Below are positions 18,719 to 27,726 of a stretch of DNA of 41,117 nt, piece by piece; position 1 is the first letter of the stretch, and each line of letters opens with the position of its first letter. The notes under the pieces are model-generated. The model was given only the letters and a program-made list of their open reading frames with translations. It was not told the DNA's origin and searched no databases. The DNA comes from Spongiibacteraceae bacterium (GTDB lineage: Bacteria > Pseudomonadota > Gammaproteobacteria > Pseudomonadales > Dasaniaceae): positions 1 through 41,117 of the forward strand of contig JAUXHA010000010.1 of assembly GCA_030621845.1 (NCBI GenBank). Reading direction: 5' to 3'. Both the position numbers and the translations under genes were made by a program.

Positions 18719-19783
18719 ATGAATAATACTGAGCAAGAGTCGAATCTCGACGCGAATTTTTTCCTGCCCGACCTGTGTAATGTCCAGGCCGTGTTGTTTC
18801 TGGTATTAGTGGCCGAATTGCTGGCGCTGGTGCTGGAGCTGGCGTCTAACGGCCTGTTTTTGTTCAGCTGGTATCACTTTGCTATCATTTCGTTATTTTT
18901 ACAGTGGTCGGTACTCTGCAGTGCGGCCTGTCTCTGCCGCCTGCGGCCGGTGTTGTCGGGTTGGCCATTGCCGCAGGCCGCCGCGGCCTGTTATTTGCTG
19001 ATCCTGCTGGTGGTGCTGTTATTCAGTGTGCTGGGTCAGTGGCTGCTTTACGGCGTGCTCGATAATGCGGCGCAGTGGCACCTGAACCTGTGGACGGTCA
19101 CTACCAATGTGTTGATCTGTGCGGTGCTGGCAGGGATTGCCCTGCGTTATTTCTACCTGACCAACCAGCTCAGCCTGCGCAAGCAGACAGAATTACAGGC
19201 GCGTATCCAGGCTTTGCAATCGCGCATAAGACCCCATTTTTTATTCAACAGTATGAATATTATTGCCAGCTTAATTGCAGTGGACCAGGAGGCGGCGGAG
19301 ACGGCGGTGGAAGATTTGTCGGGCTTGTTTCGTGCCAGCCTGGCGGAGTCGGACACCGAGGTCAGGCTCGCCGAAGAACTGGATTTGTGTCGTCGCTATG
19401 TGCGTATAGAACGTTTGCGCCTGGGTGATCGGCTACAGGTTGAATGGCGGTTTGATCGGGCTATCGAGCAGTTGAAAATCCCCGGACTCTGTTTACAGCC
19501 GCTGGTGGAAAATGCGATTTACCACGGTATTCAACCAATTCCCGAGGGCGGAACAGTGACTATTTCGGGCGAGGTTACAGACGGTGTACTGCACTTGGTG
19601 GTGGTCAATCCGGTGGTCGATAACCATCCTATTGCGCACAAGGGTAACCAGATTGCGCAACATAATATCCAGCAGCGTCTGCAGGCGCTGTATGGCCCTA
19701 AAGCGGGTTTATTGGTGCAGCGCTCGGCGGGTTATCACCGCGCTGAAATTTTCTACCCCCTGCCTGAGGGCAATACGGCATGA
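18719..19783 (+). CDS. algZ: LytS-type sensor histidine kinase, AlgZ/FimS homologue
   Basis: 354 residues. Four membrane segments (about 24-43, 50-72, 88-112 and 125-145) precede a His_kinase domain of the LytS class. The phosphoacceptor box is IRPHFLFNSMNIIASL with His173, and the ATP-binding N box is LQPLVENAIYHGIQP with Asn265. The glycine-rich ATP lid is reduced (KGNQIAQHNIQQRL), as in Pseudomonas FimS/AlgZ from memory. In Pseudomonas the pair controls alginate, twitching motility and virulence; no such target gene is in this window. The stop overlaps the algR start in ATGA. No clear ribosome-binding site precedes the ATG. Confidence 0.9.
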   Translation: MNNTEQESNLDANFFLPDLCNVQAVLFLVLVAELLALVLELASNGLFLFSWYHFAIISLFLQWSVLCSAACLCRLRPVLSGWPLPQAAAACYLLILLVVLLFSVLGQWLLYGVLDNAAQWHLNLWTVTTNVLICAVLAGIALRYFYLTNQLSLRKQTELQARIQALQSRIRPHFLFNSMNIIASLIAVDQEAAETAVEDLSGLFRASLAESDTEVRLAEELDLCRRYVRIERLRLGDRLQVEWRFDRAIEQLKIPGLCLQPLVENAIYHGIQPIPEGGTVTISGEVTDGVLHLVVVNPVVDNHPIAHKGNQIAQHNIQQRLQALYGPKAGLLVQRSAGYHRAEIFYPLPEGNTA

Positions 19784-20505
19784 GGGTGTTGATCGTCGAT
19801 GACGAGCCCTTGGCCCGCAGTCGCCTGGCGCGTCTGCTGCAGCGACAGGGTAATGGTGAAGTGGTGGCGGAGGCGAGCAATGGCCAACAGGCTATCGAGG
19901 CGTTTCAGCAGTATCACCCCGATGTTATTTTAATGGATATCCGGATGCCGGTGATGGATGGCCTCACCGCCGCACGCAGTATTTCAGACAGCGATGAGCC
20001 CCCGGCGATTATTTTTTGCACGGCTTACAGTGATTATGCGCTGGATGCGTTTGATGCCAGCGCGGTTGATTACCTGCTCAAGCCAGTCAGCCGCGAGGCG
20101 TTGCGACTTTCACTGGAGAAAGCCCGTCGATTAACCAAAGTGCAGATAAGCTCACTGGCGGAAAGTGTCGGAGAGCAACGCAGCCATATTAGCGCGAAAA
20201 CGGCTCGCGGTATTGAGTTGGTGGCGTTGAGCGAGGTGCGTTATTTTATTGCCGACCACAAATATGTCACGGTGGTGCATGGTGACGGTGAAGTGCTAAT
20301 CGATGACCCGCTGAAAGAACTGGAGCAGGAGTTCGGCCAGGCGTTTATTCGCATCCATCGCAATGCCCTGGTGGCCGTGGCGCATATCCAGGGACTGGAA
20401 AAAATCGAAGCGGGGCACCGGCTTAAATTGAAAGACATTGCCGAAGGTCCCCTGGTCAGTCGCCGGCACTTGCCGGATATTCGCAAGTTGCTGCAAACCT
20501 TGTAA
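19780..20505 (+). CDS. algR: LytTR response regulator, AlgR homologue
   Basis: 241 residues. The receiver domain (1-115) has the acidic pair Asp7-Asp8, phosphoacceptor Asp53 (VILMDIRMPVMD), Thr81 and Lys101 (LLKPVS). The C-terminal LytTR DNA-binding domain spans about 140-238 and contains VRYFIADHKYVTVVH and FIRIHRNALVAVAHI. It overlaps algZ by 4 bp, its cognate kinase, and is followed 87 bp later by hemC, the same order as in Pseudomonas. Confidence 0.93.
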   Translation: MRVLIVDDEPLARSRLARLLQRQGNGEVVAEASNGQQAIEAFQQYHPDVILMDIRMPVMDGLTAARSISDSDEPPAIIFCTAYSDYALDAFDASAVDYLLKPVSREALRLSLEKARRLTKVQISSLAESVGEQRSHISAKTARGIELVALSEVRYFIADHKYVTVVHGDGEVLIDDPLKELEQEFGQAFIRIHRNALVAVAHIQGLEKIEAGHRLKLKDIAEGPLVSRRHLPDIRKLLQTL

Positions 20506-20520
20506 GCCCTCACGGTTCTT

Positions 20521-20526
20521 TATACT
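20521..20526 (+). promoter_or_regulatory. Weak candidate -10 for the hemCDXY operon
   Basis: TATACT (20521-20526) matches five of six -10 positions and lies about 67 bp before hemC. The best upstream hexamer, TTGTAA at 20500-20505, is only 15 bp away, so the promoter is tentative. Read-through from algR is also possible across this 87-bp gap. Confidence 0.3.
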
Positions 20527-20592
20527 CTGGCTCCAGTCCTTTATCATTGACGCAGTTGATTTCCCAGTCATTGCCAGCGGAACCCGTTTTCT

Positions 20593-21525
20593 ATGTCCGA
20601 GCTTGTTCGCATTGCTACCCGTAAAAGCCCGCTTGCCCTGTGGCAGGCTGAATACATTAAGTCCGGTCTTGAGGCTGCCCACCCCGGTATTGAGGTTGAG
20701 CTGCTGGCGATGACCACCCGCGGTGACAAGATCCTCGATGCGCCGCTGGCGAAAGTGGGGGGCAAGGGCCTGTTTGTGAAGGAGCTGGAAACGGCGATGC
20801 TGGAGGGGCGCGCCGATATTGCCGTGCACTCAATGAAAGATGTGCCGATGGCGTTTCCCGCTGGGCTGGAGCTGTCGATTATTTGCTCGCGGGAAGATCC
20901 CCGCGATGCCCTGGTCAGCAATGACTACCGTTCATTGGCACAATTGCCAGCGGGCAGCCGTGTCGGGACTTCCAGCTTGCGGCGTCAGTGCCAGTTGCGG
21001 CAGCAGCGCCCCGATCTCAGCATTCTCGACTTGCGTGGCAACGTCAATACCCGCCTGCGTAAACTCGACGAGGGTGGGTATGATGCCATTATCCTCGCCA
21101 GTGCAGGTTTGCTGCGACTGGGCATGGCGCAGCGGATTGCGCAATCGATTCCGGTGGAGCAAAGCCTGCCCGCCGGTGGCCAGGGTGCGGTGGGTGTGGA
21201 GACCCGCTGCGATGACGCGCGGATGCAAGCCTTGTTGGCGCCCATGCATCATCGCGCCACTGCAGAATGTGTTATCGCCGAGCGGTCGATGAATAAACAG
21301 CTGGAGGGGGGCTGCCAGGTGCCGATCGCCTGTTATGCTATCGCCGATCCCGATGCCCCCGGGCAGCTCTGGCTGCGCGGATTGGTGGGGCGTCCCGACG
21401 GCACCGAAATTCTCGTTAGCGAGCATCGTGCCGTTCGCTCGGAAGCCGAGGCGTTGGGAGTGACGGTGGCGATGGACTTGTTATCCCAGGGCGCCGATCG
21501 AATCCTGCGAGAGGTGTATCGCTAG
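20593..21525 (+). CDS. hemC: Porphobilinogen deaminase (hydroxymethylbilane synthase)
   Basis: 310 residues, normal length. It joins four porphobilinogens into hydroxymethylbilane. The start [19 protein letters not shown] is canonical. VHSMKDVPM carries the catalytic Asp83, the Arg-rich segment [12 protein letters not shown] (125-136) binds substrate carboxylates, and [10 protein letters not shown] places the dipyrromethane cofactor cysteine at Cys241. First gene of a four-gene run with hemD 3 bp downstream. Confidence 0.97.
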   Translation: MSELVRIATRKSPLALWQAEYIKSGLEAAHPGIEVELLAMTTRGDKILDAPLAKVGGKGLFVKELETAMLEGRADIAVHSMKDVPMAFPAGLELSIICSREDPRDALVSNDYRSLAQLPAGSRVGTSSLRRQCQLRQQRPDLSILDLRGNVNTRLRKLDEGGYDAIILASAGLLRLGMAQRIAQSIPVEQSLPAGGQGAVGVETRCDDARMQALLAPMHHRATAECVIAERSMNKQLEGGCQVPIACYAIADPDAPGQLWLRGLVGRPDGTEILVSEHRAVRSEAEALGVTVAMDLLSQGADRILREVYR

Positions 21526-21528
21526 CCT

Positions 21529-22308
21529 ATGTCGCTCTCGACGATGAAAGTATTGCTGACCAGGCCCGAGGGACAGGGCGATAACTTGAAGGCGGCGATA
21601 AAACAACAGGGCGGCCAGAGTATTCACTACCCGGTGATGGCTATCCAGCCATTAGACCCGCTTAGCGATCAGTTGGTTTGGCAGCAGACGAAAGACAAAA
21701 TACTGAATCTCGATCAATACCAGCAGCTGGTTTTTATTAGTACCAATGCCGTTCGTTTCGGTACCGCGTTGATAGAGCAATACTGGCCGCAACTGCCAGT
21801 GGGTATTCAGTGGCATGGTATTGGCTCGGCAACGGTGAAAGCGTTGCTGGCGGCAGGCATACCCTGTGCTGACAGTGATCGGGCAATGAATACTGAAGCC
21901 TTGCTGCAGCAGCCGGCGCTGCAGGCATTGAGCGAACAACGGGTGCTGATCGTGCGCGGTGTCGGTGGCCGCGAGGCCCTTGCAGAAGGGTTGCGAGAAA
22001 GGGGTGCCAGAGTGCATTATGCAGAATGTTATCGTCGCGCACGGGTAGATAAACCGGTGGGTGAGCTGGGGCAGCTGTTGCAAACGGAACGGGTGAATAG
22101 CATGGTCATTAACAGCGGTGAGACCCTGCAGTATGTTTGTGACTTGCTCGGTGGCCAGCTACCGCTAACGCTGCCGGTTATTGTGCCAGGAAATCGTGTT
22201 GCCGGGCTGGCAGAGCAGCGGGGTTTTAGTAATATAGTGCGGGCAGACAATGCCAGCACGCCGGCCATTATCGAGGCGCTGCTAAGCGTCGCCAAACATC
22301 AACAGTGA
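21529..22308 (+). CDS. hemD: Uroporphyrinogen-III synthase
   Basis: 259 residues. It closes and inverts ring D of hydroxymethylbilane to give uroporphyrinogen III. The family is weakly conserved, but VLLTRPEGQGDNL at the start, LVFISTNAVRF, WHGIGSATVKALLAAG and VLIVRGVGGREALAEGL mark the two Rossmann-like lobes. The position after hemC and before hemX settles the call. An alternative ATG at 21544 would remove five residues. Its stop overlaps the hemX start. Confidence 0.9.
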   Translation: MSLSTMKVLLTRPEGQGDNLKAAIKQQGGQSIHYPVMAIQPLDPLSDQLVWQQTKDKILNLDQYQQLVFISTNAVRFGTALIEQYWPQLPVGIQWHGIGSATVKALLAAGIPCADSDRAMNTEALLQQPALQALSEQRVLIVRGVGGREALAEGLRERGARVHYAECYRRARVDKPVGELGQLLQTERVNSMVINSGETLQYVCDLLGGQLPLTLPVIVPGNRVAGLAEQRGFSNIVRADNASTPAIIEALLSVAKHQQ

Positions 22309-23432
22309 GAATTCGCGTGGAAGCAGATAAAGCAGTAACAGCAACACAGACCGAGACGACAAGCCCGGCATCGGTGACAAAAACCAAAGCGCAAAAAACC
22401 TCGGCACCGGGTTGGATGGCATGGGGGTTTGTACTGGCGCTTGCCCTGGCGGGCGTCGCCGCGACGGCTTATTTGTGGCAAATGGAGGCCAGCCAGCAAC
22501 AGCGTTTGCAGACCAGTGTGGCGGCCGCTGTGCAGCGAGTGGATAGCGAAGTGGCTCAGGCGCGTGAAATCAGGCGCGAGCTGGATCAGCAAAAAATGCT
22601 TGCGGCAGCGGCGGAAAAGAATCTGCAGCAACAAATACAGGCGCTGCAGGCGGCACTGCACAGCCAGCAAAAGCAGTTGCAGTCGATGTCGACAACGGAC
22701 CGTGAAGATTGGTTGCTGGCGGAAGTAGAATACCTGATTCGATTGGCCAACCAGCGTTTACTGATGGGTGAGGATATCGCCAGTGCGGCAAAATTATTGC
22801 GCGCTGCCGATGAAATCATTCGTGAACTGGACGATGCCGCACTCTACGGCGTGCGTAAAATTATTGCGGAAGATCGGGTCGCACTGCAAGCAGCGACTAC
22901 CCTGGATATCGAAGGGCTGTACCTGCAGGTGGCCGCCGTAGCCGTGCAGGCAGCGAAGTTACGGCTATACCAGCCTCCGGAGTTATTAGTCGAAACACAG
23001 GCGACGCAGTTTGAGGGAGGCTGGCGGCAGAAACTGGGCCAGGGCTTTACCGCCGCGTGGGAAAAACTCAGTAGTTATATACAAATTCATCGCCGTGATG
23101 AAAAGTATTCACCGGTATTGGCACCGGAATATGAAGAAGCGGTCCGGCAAAATGTGCAACTGATGTTTGAGCAGGCACAACTTGCCCTGTTGTCGGGCAA
23201 CCAAGCATTATATCGGCATAGTCTGGACAGGGCGGAGCAGTGGTTGCAGGATTACTACACCGTAGACCTAAATTCTACCATCGCCGTTATTGATAGTTTA
23301 AAGACCCTGCAAGAACAAAACATCACCATTGTGGTGCCGGATATCTCCCGCTCACTGCGGCAGTTGAAAAATTACATAGAAATGATCCATGCGGTTTCTA
23401 TTGCCGATAAGCCAGTGGAGTCAGCGCCATGA
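22305..23432 (+). CDS. hemX: HemX family membrane protein
   Basis: 375 residues from a GTG overlapping the hemD stop in GTGA; a GTG at 22317 is an equally possible start. A Thr/Ala/Lys-rich cytosolic N terminus leads to one membrane helix (about 37-58, MAWGFVLALALAGVAATAYL), a Gln-rich coiled coil (about 60-115) and a periplasmic helical domain with DWLLAEVEYLIRLANQRL, the best-conserved segment of the family. Once annotated as a methyltransferase, the family has no demonstrated enzymatic role; it probably supports heme synthesis with HemY. It overlaps hemY by 4 bp. Confidence 0.88.
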   Translation: MRIRVEADKAVTATQTETTSPASVTKTKAQKTSAPGWMAWGFVLALALAGVAATAYLWQMEASQQQRLQTSVAAAVQRVDSEVAQAREIRRELDQQKMLAAAAEKNLQQQIQALQAALHSQQKQLQSMSTTDREDWLLAEVEYLIRLANQRLLMGEDIASAAKLLRAADEIIRELDDAALYGVRKIIAEDRVALQAATTLDIEGLYLQVAAVAVQAAKLRLYQPPELLVETQATQFEGGWRQKLGQGFTAAWEKLSSYIQIHRRDEKYSPVLAPEYEEAVRQNVQLMFEQAQLALLSGNQALYRHSLDRAEQWLQDYYTVDLNSTIAVIDSLKTLQEQNITIVVPDISRSLRQLKNYIEMIHAVSIADKPVESAP

Positions 23433-24661
23433 AGCGGATATTTATTGCCTGCCTGCTGGTGCTGATTGCATCGGTGGCACTGGTTGCCGGCATTGAATAC
23501 GACCCCGGGTATTTACTAATCAGTTACGGTTATTACACCATTGAAAGTACACTCTGGGTGGCGCTGTTGGCGCTCCTGTTGCTGTTTGTTGTGGTCTACG
23601 GCACCTTCAGTTTGTTTCGGCGTTTCATCCAGCAAGGCAATAATATGAGTGGTTGGTGGACTGGCTTTGGTCAGCGCCGCAGCCAAAAGCAGGCGATCAA
23701 GGGGGTGATTGATTACTATGAAGGTAATTGGTCACGCGCGTATAAAACCCTCTCGCGCTGCGCAGAACACTCAGAGGCACCCTTGGTGAGTTACTTGTTA
23801 GCGGCGCGCGCCAGTAATGCCCTGAATGATATGGCAACGGCAAAAACCTTATTACAAAAGGCCGAAGAAACCGTTTCTGGCTCGTCGCTTGTCATCGGGA
23901 TTACGCAATCCGAATTGCACCTGGAAAATAAAAATTATGACTTAGCCCTGGCGATTTTGATCCGCCTGCGCTCACAAGCGCCAAAAAATACTCATGTGCT
24001 TAAATTGATAAAACAGGCATTTATTGGTTTGAATGATTGGGCCGGGGTGATCGATTTGTTGCCAGATCTGCGCAAGCATAAAATCCTCGGTCACGATGAG
24101 TTGGAAGCGCTTGAATTGAGGGCGGCGAGGGCACAATTGGATGAGGCGGTACGGGTTAAGGTGAAGCCGGCGGATATGTTACATGGCGCCTGGAAAAGTT
24201 TTCCTAAAAGTCTGAGACGCAATGGTCGGCTGGTGGCCAGTTATGCGGGTTATTTAATTCAACTGGGCGATCAGGCCACAGCGGAGAAAATTATTCGCAA
24301 ACAGTTGAATCGCCACTGGGAAAAACCCCTGCTGGATCTTTACGGTAGCGTGGTCGGTGCGGATAGTTCCCTGCAGTTAATCGAAGCAGAGTCCTGGTTA
24401 AAGGCACGCAGCAATGATGCGGCGCTGATGTTGTGCCTGGGGCGGTTGTCGTTGCGCAATGAATTGTGGGGCAAGGCCAGGGATTACTTTGAGGGCAGTG
24501 TAAAGCTGGAACTCAATGCCGAAGCCTGTGGCGAATTGGGACGACTGTATGCGCACCTGGGTGAGCATGAAAAAAGCACTGAGTATTTCCAGAAAGGCCT
24601 GCTAGTGGATTTACAGGGTTTGCCTGAACTGCCGATGCCGAACAAATCGAGCCAGCAGTAA
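23429..24661 (+). CDS. hemY: HemY family TPR membrane protein
   Basis: 410 residues. There are two membrane helices (about 4-22 and 41-63) with the HemY_N signature between them (YDPGYLLISYGYYTIEST), followed by TPR-like helical repeats, for example ELGRLYAHLGEHEKSTEYFQKGL near the C terminus. This is the proteobacterial HemY, a partner of HemX, and not the protoporphyrinogen oxidase of the same name. It starts inside the hemX stop (ATGA) and ends the heme operon. The gene converges on the cupin gene across 18 bp, with no obvious terminator. Confidence 0.88.
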   Translation: MKRIFIACLLVLIASVALVAGIEYDPGYLLISYGYYTIESTLWVALLALLLLFVVVYGTFSLFRRFIQQGNNMSGWWTGFGQRRSQKQAIKGVIDYYEGNWSRAYKTLSRCAEHSEAPLVSYLLAARASNALNDMATAKTLLQKAEETVSGSSLVIGITQSELHLENKNYDLALAILIRLRSQAPKNTHVLKLIKQAFIGLNDWAGVIDLLPDLRKHKILGHDELEALELRAARAQLDEAVRVKVKPADMLHGAWKSFPKSLRRNGRLVASYAGYLIQLGDQATAEKIIRKQLNRHWEKPLLDLYGSVVGADSSLQLIEAESWLKARSNDAALMLCLGRLSLRNELWGKARDYFEGSVKLELNAEACGELGRLYAHLGEHEKSTEYFQKGLLVDLQGLPELPMPNKSSQQ

Positions 24662-24679
24662 CGCTAGGGCAATATCGGC

Positions 24680-25015
24680 CTAACAGCGCACAGAAAAATA
24701 AGTAACGACCAGTGCAGCATCGCCAGTGTTCTCCAGTTCGTGCCGCTCGCCGGCTTCGATGATAATGCTGCTGCCCGCAGCGAGTTCATGGCGGCGACCG
24801 TCAACTCGAATTTGCGCTTTACCTCGCTCGATAAAAAAAACTTCGATCATATCGCTATGACTGTGCGCGGGTGCGATGGCGCCGGGAGGAAAGGTCGCTT
24901 GCGCAAATTGGGTGATGGGTGCCATCTCACCCTGCTCGATCATTACCTTTTTTCTGATTTCGGGATTGTGGGAAACAGCCTGCTCATTCAGTTGATGGAG
25001 ATGATTAATTTTCAC
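24680..25015 (-). CDS. Small single-domain cupin protein
   Basis: 111 residues with a GTG start at 25015 and AGGA about 9 nt upstream. Cupin motif 1 is visible as PGAIAPAHSHSDMIEVFFIERG, with paired His and a Glu as metal ligands, and motif 2 as IEAGERHELENTG, with the final ligand His. Such small cupins bind a divalent metal and may be enzymes, isomerases or sensors, so the role cannot be named. It sits alone on the minus strand at the boundary between the heme block and the DUF3426-prmA-accC block. Confidence 0.85.
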   Translation of the reverse strand: MKINHLHQLNEQAVSHNPEIRKKVMIEQGEMAPITQFAQATFPPGAIAPAHSHSDMIEVFFIERGKAQIRVDGRRHELAAGSSIIIEAGERHELENTGDAALVVTYFSVRC

Positions 25016-25100
25016 TGTCTCAGTCCTGTCTGGTTGAATCGGTGGTTCAATGCGCGACTGGCTATGCTGAGCGGTTAATCAATCTTGAGACGGTGTGCGA

Positions 25101-26660
25101 TTAGCTGTCGCGATTGGGGAACAGTTTGAGCTGGTAATTAACCGCTTTTTTGCCGGGATCAATGATTTCGACGGAGATATGTACTTGCTGTTGGCTGGGC
25201 ATTTGGGTATTGCCGGTGAGTTCACCGGCGAGGTATTCCTCGGGTTTGAAATGCCGGCCGGCAACGACCTTGCCGCTGAGATCGGTAAAAACAAGCTCCA
25301 TGATGGGGAAGGCTTGCTGGAATTTGGCGCGATTGGTGATGAGCACATCGACGACCAGGGTATTTCTCCGTTCGCTGCTGCTGCGCACCATCAGGTTACT
25401 GGTGCGAATTTGTTTAATGTCGTCCAGACCGGGAATCTGGCAGCCCGCTATCTCGCAGAGGCTGGCAAGGACCGGGCGGTAGGCGGGGTTCCGCGCCAGG
25501 GTGTCGAAATTAAAAATGAGGTGCTGGCCTGCCAATCCCAGCACGGCCAGTGCAGCGGCGGTAAGCCACAGCCGTTGCGGCCAGTTCCTGCGCTGAACCA
25601 GCGCGGGCATTTCCACGGGCTCAGGCTCTATATTGGCTAGCAGGGCGCTGTTGTCGCCGATACGTTCGCCCGCCAGCATCGGCTCATCGCCAAGAACGAA
25701 TTCGTCTTCTTGTATTGGGGCTGGTTCATCTTCCAGAATATTTAATAACTCCGGGTCCAGCATGGGCTCGCCGGGCTCTTCGGGAATATCCTCGAGGAAG
25801 TCGTTCAGCTCCTTGTCCTGCTCCTGCTCCTGCTCCTGCTCTTGCTGTTGTTCGGTATTTTCCGGTGGGTCTGTATCTTCATCATCGAGTAGCTTTTTGG
25901 CCCAGTCATCGTTGTCGACGGGGGTGCTGTCACCCAGATTGTCCAGGTCTTTGAAAACGCCGTCTTCTTCCTCCCAGCTGTCTATGTCGAGAAAGCTGTC
26001 GCTGAGTTCCTGGCTACCGGTAGTGCCATCCTCCAGATTTAAGTCGTTGGCACTGATCATGCCGGTGTCGATAACAAGCCCGGTTCTGGTGTCCTTGATG
26101 CTGGTCTCATCAGGCTCAGTTTCATCCTCAAAAAGCAACTCGTTATCTTCTTCCGCAGTTGCCTGAGCCTTGTCGTCATAATCATCAAGCTCATCGAGCA
26201 GTGTTTCATCATCGTCCTTTTCGATCAGGCTAATCGCTTTTTGCTGGACGGTATCGCTGAATAAAATGTCATCGCTATCCTCATCCAGCTCAGACAGCAA
26301 ATTCTCCTCCAGTTGCGTTTGCTCGTCATCATCGATCAGCAGCGCATTATTTTCGATGCTGCCCTGGCCGTCTTCTTCAAAAATATTATTGATTACTTTT
26401 TGCTGCTGGGTGTCGCTGAACAGTGGGTCGTCATCCTCGTCTGAGAATATTTGATCCAGCTCCGAGGCATGTTGTTCCAGCAGGGAATCCAGCTCAGGTT
26501 CGTCATCGATGGCTATTTCCTGCTCAAGCCAGTGTTGCGGGGCTTTGAAAATATGCAGGCATGAGCCGCAGCGCACTGCGCCGTCTGCAATCGCCAGTTG
26601 CGCCTCCGAGACGCGAAAGGAGGTTTTGCATTCAGGGCATTGGGTGACCTTACTGGTCAT
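25101..26660 (-). CDS. Zinc-ribbon DUF3426 membrane protein with long acidic linker
   Basis: 519 residues. The N-terminal MJ0042-type zinc ribbon uses Cys8, Cys11, Cys31 and Cys34 (CPEC and CGSC knuckles). A very acidic, disordered-looking region follows (about 45-350) with an internal repeat, LFSDTQQQKVI at 80-90 and LFSDTVQQKAI at 133-143, and a Gln-Glu run at 271-281. One membrane helix (about 363-385) precedes the DUF3426 domain, with NPAYRPVLASLCEIAGCQIP as its best-known segment. Function is unknown. Genes of this family commonly follow prmA, as here. The usual dus-fis neighbours are absent. Confidence 0.85.
   Translation of the reverse strand: MTSKVTQCPECKTSFRVSEAQLAIADGAVRCGSCLHIFKAPQHWLEQEIAIDDEPELDSLLEQHASELDQIFSDEDDDPLFSDTQQQKVINNIFEEDGQGSIENNALLIDDDEQTQLEENLLSELDEDSDDILFSDTVQQKAISLIEKDDDETLLDELDDYDDKAQATAEEDNELLFEDETEPDETSIKDTRTGLVIDTGMISANDLNLEDGTTGSQELSDSFLDIDSWEEEDGVFKDLDNLGDSTPVDNDDWAKKLLDDEDTDPPENTEQQQEQEQEQEQDKELNDFLEDIPEEPGEPMLDPELLNILEDEPAPIQEDEFVLGDEPMLAGERIGDNSALLANIEPEPVEMPALVQRRNWPQRLWLTAAALAVLGLAGQHLIFNFDTLARNPAYRPVLASLCEIAGCQIPGLDDIKQIRTSNLMVRSSSERRNTLVVDVLITNRAKFQQAFPIMELVFTDLSGKVVAGRHFKPEEYLAGELTGNTQMPSQQQVHISVEIIDPGKKAVNYQLKLFPNRDS
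25815..25850. repeat. CTCCTG hexamer tandem repeat inside the DUF3426 gene
   Basis: Three perfect CTCCTG units (25821-25838) are flanked by degenerate copies GTCCTG, CTCTTG and CTGTTG, giving roughly six units. On the coding strand they specify alternating Gln and Glu. A hexamer repeat keeps the frame when copies are gained or lost, so only linker length would vary. Confidence 0.7.
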
Positions 26661-26827
26661 ATGAGCTGATCCTTTGGTGGATGGTATGCCAGCGAGCCTG
26701 TGGCTGGTGTCTGTGATGGCAGTCTATGATGCTTAAGTGTATCGCTTTTTTGAGAAAAAACGAGGAGTTAAGACGGATTTGTGAAGTGAATACGAGGTTT
26801 TTGAGCTGTTGTTTGTGGCGGCTGGGT

Positions 26828-27709
26828 TTATCGTCGAATCCCGGTCAGTCGAGTCCAGTCCTGGTCAAATTCAGCGGCGTCCATGCTAAACCAGTGTTGA
26901 TAGTGTGCCGATAGCTCGCTGGCCTGGTTGGCGAGGATACCGGATAACACCAATTGCCCCCCGCTATCAGTCATTCGAGACAGTAGCGGTGCCAGCTCCA
27001 GCAGGGGGCCGGCGAGAATATTGGCCAGCATTAATTCGGCATGACTATCCGCTGGTAATTGTTCTGGCAGAAACGGCTGTAATTTCCCCGGGTCAATCCC
27101 GTTACGCCGGGCATTTTCCTCGGTGGCGAGCAGGGCCTGGGGATCGTTGTCGACGGCAATGACGCTGCGGGCGCCCAGTAACAGCGCCGCGATTGCCAGC
27201 ACTCCCGAGCCGCAGCCGTAATCGATAACCGTTTTCCCCTGCACATCGTGTCCGTCCAGCCACTGCAGGCACAGGGCTGTGGTGGGGTGGGTGCCGGTGC
27301 CGAAGGCGAGTCCGGGGTCGAGCATTAAATTACAGGCTTGTGGTTCCGGGGGCTGTTTCCAGCTGGGGCAAATCCACAGGCGCCGGCCAAAACACATGGG
27401 CTTGAAATCATCCATCCAGGCGCGTTCCCAGTGCCTGTCCTCAAGGATTTCCCAGTGGTAGTTGGGGAGTGTTTCGCCCAGGTGGGCGGTGGCGGTGACC
27501 GTGGCCAGGTCGGTGTTGGTGTCGGCCGTAAACAGGCCGGTAACACGAATTTTTGGCCACAGCGGGGTTTCGCCCGGTGCGGGCTCCAGAATGGCCTGGT
27601 CGGCATTGTCTTCCAGGGTGACTGAGCAGGCACCGGCAGCTAGCAGGGCATCTTCAATAGCGGCGGATTGCTCGCGGGTGCTGTCAATGCGAAATTGTAG
27701 CCAGGACAT
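26828..27709 (-). CDS. prmA: Ribosomal protein L11 methyltransferase
   Basis: 293 residues, as expected. The N-terminal L11-recognition domain (MSWLQFRIDSTREQSAAIED) is followed by DRHWERAWMDDFKPMCFG, then DPGLAFGTGTHPTT (131-144), and the S-adenosylmethionine site VIDYGCGSGVLAIAALLLGA with VDNDPQAL. It trimethylates L11. It lies 17 bp after accC in the minus-strand run accB-accC-prmA, a widespread order. Confidence 0.96.
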   Translation of the reverse strand: MSWLQFRIDSTREQSAAIEDALLAAGACSVTLEDNADQAILEPAPGETPLWPKIRVTGLFTADTNTDLATVTATAHLGETLPNYHWEILEDRHWERAWMDDFKPMCFGRRLWICPSWKQPPEPQACNLMLDPGLAFGTGTHPTTALCLQWLDGHDVQGKTVIDYGCGSGVLAIAALLLGARSVIAVDNDPQALLATEENARRNGIDPGKLQPFLPEQLPADSHAELMLANILAGPLLELAPLLSRMTDSGGQLVLSGILANQASELSAHYQHWFSMDAAEFDQDWTRLTGIRR

Positions 27710-27726
27710 GGTTTTTTCCCGGCGCG

